From contig NZ_CP080647.1 in the NCBI RefSeq assembly GCF_019599145.1, forward strand, positions 1,736,001 through 1,800,000: a stretch of DNA of 64,000 nucleotides, given 5' to 3'. The notes below the pieces were generated by a model that saw nothing but the letters and a program-made list of their open reading frames with translations, had not been told where the DNA came from and did not search any database. Source of the DNA: Streptomyces akebiae (GTDB taxonomy: Bacteria; Actinomycetota; Actinomycetes; Streptomycetales; Streptomycetaceae). Each line of letters opens with the position of its first letter. Position 1 is the first letter of the stretch. Positions 7,164-13,781 of this stretch are shown here, one piece after another. A program made the position numbers and the translations under genes.

Positions 7164-8584
7164 GAGTCTCCTTTCGAACCCTCGACGGGCTTGTGCGGGT
7201 CTTCGGACGGGCCGCGCTCCCGGCCCGGTGACGTGGTCGGCGACTTCTCCGCGTCCGCCTTCGCCTTCGCCTTCTCCGGCGCGCCCGGCGTCCGGGCCAG
7301 CTCAGGTGACGCCGTGTCCAGGGGAACCGACCAGGACCGTACGAGGCCCAACTGGACGCCCTGGCGGGGCAGTACGGCGTCGAGGAGCCAGTCGGCGGCG
7401 ACCCGGACGCGGTTGCCGGGCATGGCGGCGAGGTGGTAGCCGCGCGTGACGGCTCCGGCGACCGGCCCGGACAGCGGTACGCCGAGCGGGTTGGCCGCGG
7501 CCTTGACTCCGCCGAGGTCCACGACGAAGCCGAGGTCGCTGTGGCGGTAGGGCTCGGGCGCGCCCCGGCCGAGGGAGGCGGCGACGTTGTACGCGGCCAC
7601 CTTGCCCTGTCGCCAGGCGTGTTGGGCGGTCATCGGGGTGTACTGGCCGGGCTTGGTGAGATCGGGTACGGCGGCCGCGTCGCCGCAGGCGAACACGTCG
7701 GGCCGACCCGGCACCTGCAGCGTGGGCTCGACGAGCAGCCGACCGCGTTCCATCGGCAGCCCCAGCGACTCGGCGAGCGGATCGGGCCGTACGCCCACGC
7801 ACCACACCAGGGTGCGGGTGTCGACGAACTCCCCGTCGCTCAGCAGTACTCCGTTCGGTGTGGCCTCTTTCACCGAGGTCCCCATCCGCACGTCGACACC
7901 CCGCTGCCGCAGCACCTTGTCGGCGGTCCGCGACAGCCGCTCGTCCATCTCGGGCAGCACCCGTTCCGCGATGTCGAGCAGTATCCAGCGCGGCCGCATG
8001 CCCTCCCGCAGCGGCTGTTTCCGTACCAGCGCATCGGTGAACAGCTGCCCGTGGGCGGCGACCTCGGTTCCGGTGTACCCGGCGCCGACCACCACGAACG
8101 TGCACCGCGCGTCGCAGCTCTTGGGGTCCTCGGCGCCGGCGGCCAGCTCGACCTGCCGGGTCACGTGGTCCCTCAGGTACAGCGCCTCGGGCAGCCCCCG
8201 GAAGCCGTGGGCGTGCTCGGCGACGCCCGGGATGGGCAGCAGTTTGTTGACGCTGCCGGCGGCGAGCACCAGCCGGTCGTAGGTGAGCGTGCCGACGCCG
8301 CCCTCGGGGTCCGAGTAGCGCACGGTGCGCGCGTCGAGGTCGATGTCGTCGGCCTCCCCCAGCACCAGCCGCACATGGGGCAGGGTGCCGGTGAGGGAGA
8401 CGGTGACCCGGCGTGGTTCCAGGATGCCGGCGGCGACCTGGGGCAGCAGGGGGAGATACAGAAAGTAGTCGGTCGGGTTCAGCAGGGTGATGTCGGCCTT
8501 GTTCCGGGTCAGCCGCGCGAGGGTGCGGGCCGTCCGGTAGCCGGCGAAGCCGGCACCGACGATCACGATGCGGGGTCGACTCAC
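7160..8584 (-). CDS. NAD(P)/FAD-dependent oxidoreductase, NDH-2-like
   Basis: 474 residues from a GTG preceded by GGAGG. The N-terminal FAD Rossmann motif is IVIVGAGFAGYRTARTL (residues about 5-21), the NAD(P) motif is VVVGAGYTGTEVAAHG, and the flavin-binding FACGDAAA motif lies before the C-terminus, in the order of type II NADH:quinone dehydrogenases. Such enzymes pass electrons from NADH to menaquinone at the inner membrane face without pumping. The last 35 residues are a charged Lys/Ala/Pro tail. A much longer in-frame reading upstream (to about 10162) crosses the opposite-strand LLM gene and is not coding. It heads the run oxidoreductase-tkt-LigD-gvp. Confidence 0.88.
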   Translation of the reverse strand: MSRPRIVIVGAGFAGYRTARTLARLTRNKADITLLNPTDYFLYLPLLPQVAAGILEPRRVTVSLTGTLPHVRLVLGEADDIDLDARTVRYSDPEGGVGTLTYDRLVLAAGSVNKLLPIPGVAEHAHGFRGLPEALYLRDHVTRQVELAAGAEDPKSCDARCTFVVVGAGYTGTEVAAHGQLFTDALVRKQPLREGMRPRWILLDIAERVLPEMDERLSRTADKVLRQRGVDVRMGTSVKEATPNGVLLSDGEFVDTRTLVWCVGVRPDPLAESLGLPMERGRLLVEPTLQVPGRPDVFACGDAAAVPDLTKPGQYTPMTAQHAWRQGKVAAYNVAASLGRGAPEPYRHSDLGFVVDLGGVKAAANPLGVPLSGPVAGAVTRGYHLAAMPGNRVRVAADWLLDAVLPRQGVQLGLVRSWSVPLDTASPELARTPGAPEKAKAKADAEKSPTTSPGRERGPSEDPHKPVEGSKGDS

Positions 8585-8821
8585 GGTTCGCCTCCGGCGG
8601 GGTCGCGTGCGTACGAACCTTCCGCGTCCCCCTGGCCGACGTGCCCAAACCGGCGGGCCACCCGACGGTGAGCGGGTTTCCGCCGTGATCGGCGGGTACT
8701 CGGACCGCGTTCCGGCCCCGCCCCGTTCGCACCTGTCGCGGAGGTGACCCCCATGCCCGAGTACGGATACTTCCTGGCGACCGAGGAGTTCGGTCCCGCC
8801 GAGCTGATCGAGCAGGCGGTG

Positions 8822-8858
8822 GGGGTCCCCCCGGCTCGAGCGAAGTCGAGAGTTGGGG
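8822..8858 (+). repeat. Palindromic mini-repeat insertion A
   Basis: 37 bases beginning GGGGTCCCCCC, with CTCGAG-CGAAGT-CGAGAG in the centre and ending AGTTGGGG. It separates GCG-GTG from GAG-GCC of the LLM gene; its length of 3n+1 shifts frame. I recall GTGGGGGTCCCC...GTGGGGGAGG mini-elements as common in Streptomyces genomes, often inside genes, but have no count here. Confidence 0.8.
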
Positions 8859-9131
8859 GAGGCCGAGCAGGCCGGATTCGACTGTCTGTGGATCTCGGAC
8901 CACTTCCACCCGTGGAACGACGCCCAGGGCCAGAGCCCGTTCGTGTGGTCGGTGATCGGCGCGCTCTCCGAGGCCGTGTCGCTGCCGATCGAGACGGCGC
9001 TGACCTGTCCGACCGTCCGGATCCACCCGGCGGTCGTCGCCCAGGCAGCGGCGACGAGTTCGGTGATGACCGGCGGTCGCTTCCGGCTCGGCATCGGCTC
9101 GGGCGAGGCGCTCAACGAGCAGGTCCTGGGC

Positions 9132-9172
9132 ACCCTCCCCCACTGCCTGAAGGGCGTGGGAGGGACCCCCAG
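9132..9172 (-). repeat. Palindromic mini-repeat insertion B, opposite orientation
   Basis: About 41 bases with a hairpin pairing CTCCCCCACTGCC with GGGCGTGGGAGG around TGAA and ending GGGACCCCCAG. Read on the minus strand it starts TGGGGGTCCC and finishes AGTGGGGGAGG, the same ends as insertion A, with a different central hairpin. A length of 3n+2 restores the frame lost at insertion A. Confidence 0.75.
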
Positions 9173-9855
9173 CCCCCGGCGGACGTCCGTCTGGAGATGC
9201 TGGAGGAGTCGGTCCAGGGGATGCGGCGCCTGTTCACGGGCGAGGAGGTCATCCACCACGGCACGCACTACACGGTGGAGAACGCCCGCCTCTACACGCT
9301 TCCCGAAGCGCCGGTACCCATCGACATCTCCGGTTTCGGCCCCGAGGCCACCGCCCTCGCGGCCCGCGTCGGCGACGGTTTCATCACCATGAGCCCCGAC
9401 GAGGAGTTGGTGACCCAGCACCGCAAGGGCGGCGGGGGCGCGAACCCCGTCAGCGGCGGTACGAAGGTGTGCTGGGGCCCCGACCGGGACGCCGCCGTCC
9501 GGCTCGTCCGCCATCTGTGGTCGAGCCGGCTGCTGCCGGGCGAGATGGGGCAGATCCTGCCCACGCCCCGCCACTTCGAGCAGTTGGAGCCGCTGGTCAC
9601 CGAGCAGATGGTGGGCGAGAACACGGTCTGCGGCGACGACGTCGACGAGCACGTCGCCGAGCTGACCGCCTTCGCCGACGCGGGCTTCGACCGCGTCTAC
9701 GTCAGCCAGATCGGCCCCGACCAGCGCGGCTTCTTCGACTTCTACCGCACGAAGGTGCTGCCGCAGCTCCAACAGGGTCCTCGCTGACCCGCACCGCCCC
9801 CGAGTTCTCGGCCCAGATGGTGTTTCCCTCTCCCCATCGTCTGGGCCGAGTGCAC

Positions 9856-9887
9856 GTGCCCCCGCTCGGACCGCCGAGCGGGGGCAC
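9856..9887. terminator. Perfect hairpin, likely bidirectional terminator
   Basis: GTGCCCCCGCTCGG (9856-9869), loop ACCG, then its exact complement (9874-9887): a 14-bp perfect stem. It lies about 70 bases after the LLM gene, which runs toward it, and faces the holin-like gene from the other side. Confidence 0.85.
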
Positions 9888-9888
9888 C

Positions 9889-9929
9889 GGAGCGGGGCCC
9901 GGACGTCCTTGCCGTCCGGGCCCCGCTCC
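9889..9929. terminator. Second perfect hairpin, tandem with the first
   Basis: A 17-bp perfect stem GGAGCGGGGCCCGGACG / CGTCCGGGCCCCGCTCC with a 7-base loop, one base after the preceding hairpin. A pyrimidine-rich stretch with repeated TGCTTCCTCTGT follows (about 9934-9980). Located between convergent genes. Confidence 0.85.
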
Positions 9930-10004
9930 CTCTGCTTCCTCTGTGCTGCTTCCTCTGTCTCTTGTGTCCTGCTTCCGCTGTCTCCGTCGTCTCCGCTCCG
10001 CCCG

Positions 10005-10499
10005 TCATCGGCCCCGGTGGCGCGGGTCCTCGGGGTCGACGCCGGCCGGAGGCGGCGCACCGGTCGCGCCGCCGGGTGCGACGGGCGGTACCGGCGGATA
10101 TCCGGCCGGTCCCGTCCCGCCCGGGGGCATTCCGGGCGCCGTGCCGCCGACGACCCGGTCACGGCCCGCGGCGAGTTCGCCCTCGTGCTCGGCCGTCGGC
10201 CGCGACGCCGAGGGACGCGCCGCGCTCCTCAGCACATACGCCGCCGCACCGAGCACCACGGCCGTGATGAGCGCGGCGGCCCAGTCCGGCAGGCCCAGCG
10301 ACAGCGCCAGCCCGAGGGCCAGCGCGAGCGCGGCACCCGCGTACAGGGCGAGCGCCCCGGACGCGGCGTACAGCGCGGCCTTGCGGCGCTGCTTGCGGGT
10401 CTGCTGCCGCAGCTCGTCGCGGATGGTCTCGCGGGCCACCAGCGCCAGCTCGTCGACCAGGTGCTTGTCCAGATGTTCGAGATGATCCAAGCGGTCCAT
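10005..10499 (-). CDS. Phage-holin-family (Act-like) membrane protein
   Basis: About 164 residues from the ATG at 10499 (MDRLDHLEHLDKHLVDELAL). An amphipathic helix with a basic patch (ETIRDELRQQTRKQRRKAAL) leads into two transmembrane helices (ALYAASGALALYAGAALALA, then WAALITAVVLGAAAYVL) with a short PDWA turn, the arrangement of the actinobacterial 'phage holin superfamily III/putative Actinobacterial Holin-X' proteins. The last 60 residues are Pro/Gly-rich and disordered. Such proteins are common in streptomycetes, and a true lytic role is not shown. Upstream reading frame (35 more residues) lacks coding character and overlaps the divergent VOC gene start. Confidence 0.75.
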   Translation of the reverse strand: MDRLDHLEHLDKHLVDELALVARETIRDELRQQTRKQRRKAALYAASGALALYAGAALALALGLALSLGLPDWAAALITAVVLGAAAYVLRSAARPSASRPTAEHEGELAAGRDRVVGGTAPGMPPGGTGPAGYPPVPPVAPGGATGAPPPAGVDPEDPRHRGR

Positions 10500-10575
10500 T
10501 GCGCCCGAGTACCCGTGCCCGTGTCTGCGTAACGCGGCATGCGCCGGGGGCAGGTCCCCAACTAGGCTCTTCCCC

Positions 10576-10929
10576 ATGGAGATTCTCGGCACCACGCTCC
10601 GCATCTGCGTCGACGACCTGGAAGCCGCGGTCCCGTTCTACGAGAGACTCTCGGGCGGACCGGCGATGCGCTTCGAACGCGGTGGAGTCCAAGTGGCCGC
10701 CGTCGGCTGCTTCCTGCTGATGAGTGGACCGGAGTCGGAGCTGGAGGTCCTGCGGAAGGTCGCCGCTACCATCGCCGTCGAGGACGTCGACGAGGCGAAC
10801 CGGGTCCTCACCGCCTCCGGCGCCCACGTGCTGGCCGGCCCCATCCCCACCCCCGTCGGCCGCAACCTGATCGCGGTCCACCCCGACGGCTCGGTCTACG
10901 AGTACGCCGACCGCCGGACGACCGCGTGA
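10576..10929 (+). CDS. VOC-family (glyoxalase/dioxygenase-like) protein
   Basis: 117 residues, single vicinal-oxygen-chelate domain: MEILGTTLRICVDDLEAAVP begins the first beta-alpha-beta-beta-beta module with the usual YERLSG motif, and the second ends VGRNLIAVHPDGSVYEY. It is a small metal-dependent isomerase/dioxygenase/resistance fold, substrate not predictable. The gene is divergent from the holin-like gene (76 bases between starts) and converges on the arginase-family gene with three bases between the two stops. Confidence 0.82.
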   Translation: MEILGTTLRICVDDLEAAVPFYERLSGGPAMRFERGGVQVAAVGCFLLMSGPESELEVLRKVAATIAVEDVDEANRVLTASGAHVLAGPIPTPVGRNLIAVHPDGSVYEYADRRTTA

Positions 10930-10932
10930 GGC

Positions 10933-11829
10933 TCAGGGTGCGAACGCGGCCACGACGAGGTCCGTGAGCAGCGCGCCCGCCGTGCCGTCGGGATCCAGAT
11001 CCGGGTCGTAGATGGTGACGTTGAGGCCCACACAGTGCGGTGAGCGGACCAACGGGCGCAGCAGCGCGGTCAGTTCGTCGGGGAGGAGCCCATCGGGGTC
11101 GGGGCTGTCGACGGCGGGCATGACGGACGGGTCGAGGACATCGGCGTCCAGGTGGACCCAGAACCCGGCCAGTTCGGGTGTCTCGAAGCTCAGCGCGGTG
11201 ACCCGGGCGAGATCGTCCGCGCCCCACGTGCGCAGCTCGCCGACGGTGACGACGGGGATCTTCAGGGCGGCCAGTTCGGCGCGCTCGTCCTCGAACTGGT
11301 CCCGGATGCCGAAGAGGCGTATGTCCTCGTCGCGCAGATAGGGCCGCAGCCCCTCCAGATCGGTCAGGTCCCGCTGGCCACGCCCGGTGGCGAGCGCCAG
11401 CTCCTCGCCGCCGGCCGCCCCGACCCGGTCGGAGTTCCCCGGATGCCGGAAGTCGGAGGAGGCGTCGACGGCGACCAGCCCGTACCGCCCGATCCGCCGC
11501 AGCGCGAGCGAGGCGCCGAGCTGGATCGAACAGTCCCCGCCGAGGACGACGGGCAGCTCACCGGCCCGGACGTGCCGCTCGATCCGGTCGGCGAGCCTGC
11601 GGGTGTACGAGGCGATCGCGTCGGCGTTGAAGACGCCGTCGCCCTCCTGCCAGTCGCCCCGGTCGTAGCGCGGCGGCACCACCACCCCGCCCTCCAGCGC
11701 GCCGAGCCGCCGCACGATCCCCTGTTCCCGCAGGGCGCCGGCGAGCTTGTGGCAACCGGGCACGGTCCCCGGGGCGGGCGGACGCAGGCCGAGGTTGGAG
11801 GGGGCGTCCACGACGACGATGTTCCGCAT
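10933..11829 (-). CDS. Arginase/agmatinase/formiminoglutamase family hydrolase
   Basis: 298 residues (MRNIVVVDAPSNLGL). The Mn-binding signatures of ureohydrolases are present: GGDCSIQLGAS (in place of GGDHS), VAVDASSDF in place of the usual DAHxD, and WVHLDADVLDPSVMPAVDSP. The substitutions at DAHxD (DASSD) and GGDHS (GGDCS) remove usual metal-ligand His/Asp positions and suggest altered metal use or another substrate. The family cleaves guanidino C-N bonds. An in-frame ATG nine bases earlier (MGS) is an alternative start. Downstream of it lies the converging VOC gene; upstream, 46 bases away, a GNAT. Confidence 0.85.
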   Translation of the reverse strand: MRNIVVVDAPSNLGLRPPAPGTVPGCHKLAGALREQGIVRRLGALEGGVVVPPRYDRGDWQEGDGVFNADAIASYTRRLADRIERHVRAGELPVVLGGDCSIQLGASLALRRIGRYGLVAVDASSDFRHPGNSDRVGAAGGEELALATGRGQRDLTDLEGLRPYLRDEDIRLFGIRDQFEDERAELAALKIPVVTVGELRTWGADDLARVTALSFETPELAGFWVHLDADVLDPSVMPAVDSPDPDGLLPDELTALLRPLVRSPHCVGLNVTIYDPDLDPDGTAGALLTDLVVAAFAP

Positions 11830-11875
11830 GGATCCCATCCTGCGCGACGGGGCTGCGCACCGGGACGGGAACGGA

Positions 11876-12448
11876 TCATTCCGGCAGACGGCTCCCGCCC
11901 GGGGCCGGGCGCTCCATCTCCGTGGTGAGCGCCCACCGCTGATGGTCCCGCCAGGCCCCGTCGATGAACAGGAAGTCCGGCGAGAACCCCTCCAGGCGGA
12001 ACCCGCACCGCCGGGCGAGCGCGATGGAGGCGGCGTTGCCGGGTTGCACGTTGATCTCCAGGCGGTGCAGCCCCATGAAGGTGAACGCATACTCGACCAC
12101 CAGTGCGAGCCCCTCCCCCATCAGACCCCGCCCGGCGGCATGGGCGAAGGCCCCGTAGCCGAGGGCGCCGCTCTGGAAGCCGCCCTCCACGATGTTGTTG
12201 ATGTTGATGAAGCCGGCGATGCCTCCGCCGTCCTTCTCGCACACCAGGAACCCGGCCTTGGCAGGATCCTCGATGAGCCGTCCCGCGTACGCGGCATAGG
12301 CCGCGGGTGTGGCCGGGGGAAACAGCCACGGCCGGTGCAGCTCCCGGCTCTCCCGCACCCGCGCGACGAACTCGGCCCCGTCCTCGGGTGTGAACCGCCG
12401 GATCGCGACGCGGGGGCCTTCGATGAGGTGACGAACGTTCTCGGACAC
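11876..12448 (-). CDS. GNAT N-acetyltransferase (RimJ-like)
   Basis: About 190 residues from a GTG (VSENVRHLIEGPRVAIRRFT). The RimJ/RimL-type acetyltransferase fold is seen: RRFTPEDGAEFVARVRESRE, then the acetyl-CoA site GALGYGAFAHAAGRGLMGEG and HRLEINVQPGNAASIALARR CGF. It acetylates an amino group, either a protein N-terminus or a small molecule. The exact start is uncertain, since the ribosome site before the GTG is weak. It is separated from LapA-like gene by 26 bases, same strand, and could be cotranscribed. Confidence 0.82.
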   Translation of the reverse strand: MSENVRHLIEGPRVAIRRFTPEDGAEFVARVRESRELHRPWLFPPATPAAYAAYAGRLIEDPAKAGFLVCEKDGGGIAGFININNIVEGGFQSGALGYGAFAHAAGRGLMGEGLALVVEYAFTFMGLHRLEINVQPGNAASIALARRCGFRLEGFSPDFLFIDGAWRDHQRWALTTEMERPAPGGSRLPE

Positions 12449-12474
12449 CCCGTCACGGTACGTCGGAGCAGGCG

Positions 12475-12723
12475 TCACCTGCGCCGTCTCATGAAGAACG
12501 CCCCGCACACCGCTCCGACCAGACCCGTCCCGAGGAGCGCCAGCCACAGGGGCATGGAGACCTCGGAGACCAGCAGCTGGATGTCGGTGCTCTGGGTGTT
12601 CTGGAAGACGAAGACGAGCGCGAGGACGGCGAGCAGGCCCACGACGACCCTGCCGGGGGTCAGTGTGTCGCTCCATCGCTTCCGCCCGTGCGTCCCGACT
12701 CGTTCCGATGTCTTCGGGCTCAT
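12475..12723 (-). CDS. LapA-domain (DUF1049) small membrane protein
   Basis: 82 residues with two transmembrane helices: VVVGLLAVLALVFVFQNTQS and MPLWLALLGTGLVGAVCGAF, ending in a basic MRRRR. The FQNTQSTDIQLL motif between the helices marks the lipopolysaccharide-assembly-protein-A-like domain, which in actinobacteria is a general small inner-membrane protein of unknown role. N-terminus is Lys/Arg-rich and cytosolic. Confidence 0.85.
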   Translation of the reverse strand: MSPKTSERVGTHGRKRWSDTLTPGRVVVGLLAVLALVFVFQNTQSTDIQLLVSEVSMPLWLALLGTGLVGAVCGAFFMRRRR

Positions 12724-12824
12724 GTCTCCAGGATGACGCGAGCGACCGGGGCGCGCCTGGTGGGAGGCGTCCCGGAAAGCCGGTCAGTGGGCCCGGAGAC
12801 CGCTGGTGGCACGGGGAGGGACCG

Positions 12825-13781
12825 TCAGATCAGCGCCGGTTCGTCCAGCGTCAGCGTCCCCGCCCGGGCGTCCAGCTCCGCCGTCACCCCGAAGGGGATC
12901 GTCAGCGCTCCTTCCCCGTGTCCGAATCCGAACTCCTCCACCACCGGCACGCCGAGCCCGGCGACCCGGTCGACGAGCAGCGCCCGCACCTTCTCGTACG
13001 GGTCGCACTCCGCCCAGGAGCCGAGGACGATGCCGGCGACCCCGTCCAGCCAGCCCGCTCGCAGGAGCTGGGTGAGGTAGCGGTCGAGGCGGTAGGTCTC
13101 CTCGCCCACGTCCTCCAGGCAGAGCAGGGCGCCCCGGGCGGACGGCCGGGCGTGGGGGTTGCCCAGCTCGGCGGCGAGCAGGCAGAGGCAACCGCCGAGC
13201 AGAACCCCCCGCGCGCGGCCCGGTACGAGGGCGGTGCTTCCCTCGGCGGCCCGGATCGTGCGTACCGTCTCCGGGGAGAACAGCGTGGCGCGCAGATGCT
13301 CCTGGGCCCGGACGTTCTTGAGGAAGTCGACGCCCGCGGCCATGGGGCCGTGCAGGGTGACCAGTCCGGCCCGGGTGGCGAACGCCTCGTGCAGGGCGGT
13401 GATGTCACTGAACCCGACCAGTGTCTTGGGGCCCGCCGCCCGTATCGCGTCCCAGTCGAGCAGGTCGACCATCCGCTGGACGCCGTAGCCGCCGCGGGCG
13501 CACAGCACGGCGGACACCGACGGGTCGCACCAGGCGCTCTGGAGGTCGGCGGCACGGTCGGCGTCCGTGCCCGCGAGGTAGGGGAACTCGGGGTGCCGGT
13601 CCAGCGTGTGGGGTGCGACGACGGGATCGAGGTCCCAGCCGCGCAGCAGGTCCAGCCCGGCGCTGAGCCGTTCCTCGGCCACCGGTCCGCTGGGCGCGAC
13701 GACGGCCACCCGGGCGCCGGGGACGAGGCGAGCGGGTCTGGTCAGTGGGGTCACGGGTGTCACTGGTGTCACTGGTGTCAC
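12825..13781 (-). CDS. LD-carboxypeptidase (S66 family)
   Basis: 318 residues from the first GTG of a series. Signatures of muramoyl-tetrapeptide LD-carboxypeptidase: VAVVAPSGPV near the N-terminus, CARGGYGVQRMVDLLDW, the nucleophile serine in GFSDITAL (about residue 125), and the Glu and His regions LCLEDVGEETYRLDR and FGFGHGEGALTIPFG. It trims D-alanine from murein tetrapeptides in recycling, or hydrolyses microcin-like adducts in the MccF branch. No signal peptide, so cytosolic. The GTG overlaps the S9 peptidase stop, and four in-frame GTG codons are available as starts. Confidence 0.88.
   Translation of the reverse strand: MTPVTPVTPVTPLTRPARLVPGARVAVVAPSGPVAEERLSAGLDLLRGWDLDPVVAPHTLDRHPEFPYLAGTDADRAADLQSAWCDPSVSAVLCARGGYGVQRMVDLLDWDAIRAAGPKTLVGFSDITALHEAFATRAGLVTLHGPMAAGVDFLKNVRAQEHLRATLFSPETVRTIRAAEGSTALVPGRARGVLLGGCLCLLAAELGNPHARPSARGALLCLEDVGEETYRLDRYLTQLLRAGWLDGVAGIVLGSWAECDPYEKVRALLVDRVAGLGVPVVEEFGFGHGEGALTIPFGVTAELDARAGTLTLDEPALI
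13752..13781 (-). repeat. 9-bp tandem repeat of GTG start codons
   Basis: Coding strand reads GTGACACCA, GTGACACCA, GTGACACCC, GTGACCCCA: nearly four nine-base units, each beginning with an in-frame GTG, at the very start of the LD-carboxypeptidase gene and overlapping the preceding stop codon. Confidence 0.9.

Larger units (their letters stand above)
8753..9787 (+). pseudogene. LLM-class F420-dependent oxidoreductase, two compensating frameshift insertions
   Basis: The start (MPEYGYFLATEEFGP, with GGAGGTGA ahead) and the last 200 residues (VRLEMLEESVQGMRRLFTGE to FFDFYRTKVLPQLQ) are a normal luciferase-like F420-dependent oxidoreductase in one frame. The middle (AEQAGFDCLWISDHFHPWND to TGGRFRLGIGSGEALNEQVL) is intact only in the next frame. 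The two switches coincide with palindromic insertions of 37 and about 41 bases at 8822-8858 and 9132-9172; together 78 bases, so the outer frame is restored. Removing both gives a continuous protein of about 318 residues, normal for the family. As it stands a 344-residue reading frame exists, but its central 90 residues, including substrate and F420 contacts, are nonsense. Probably inactive. Confidence 0.85.

Noticed and set aside
9132..9176. Sequencing error as cause of the LLM frameshifts
   Set aside because: The shifts coincide with structured insertions of defined length with shared ends, and the summed length is a multiple of three, which single-base errors would not explain.
7160..10162. 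1000-residue version of the NDH-2-like oxidoreductase
   Set aside because: The extra N-terminal 500 residues are antisense to the LLM gene and rich in Arg/Pro/Gly; a GTG with GGAGG at 8584 directly before the Rossmann motif is the natural start.
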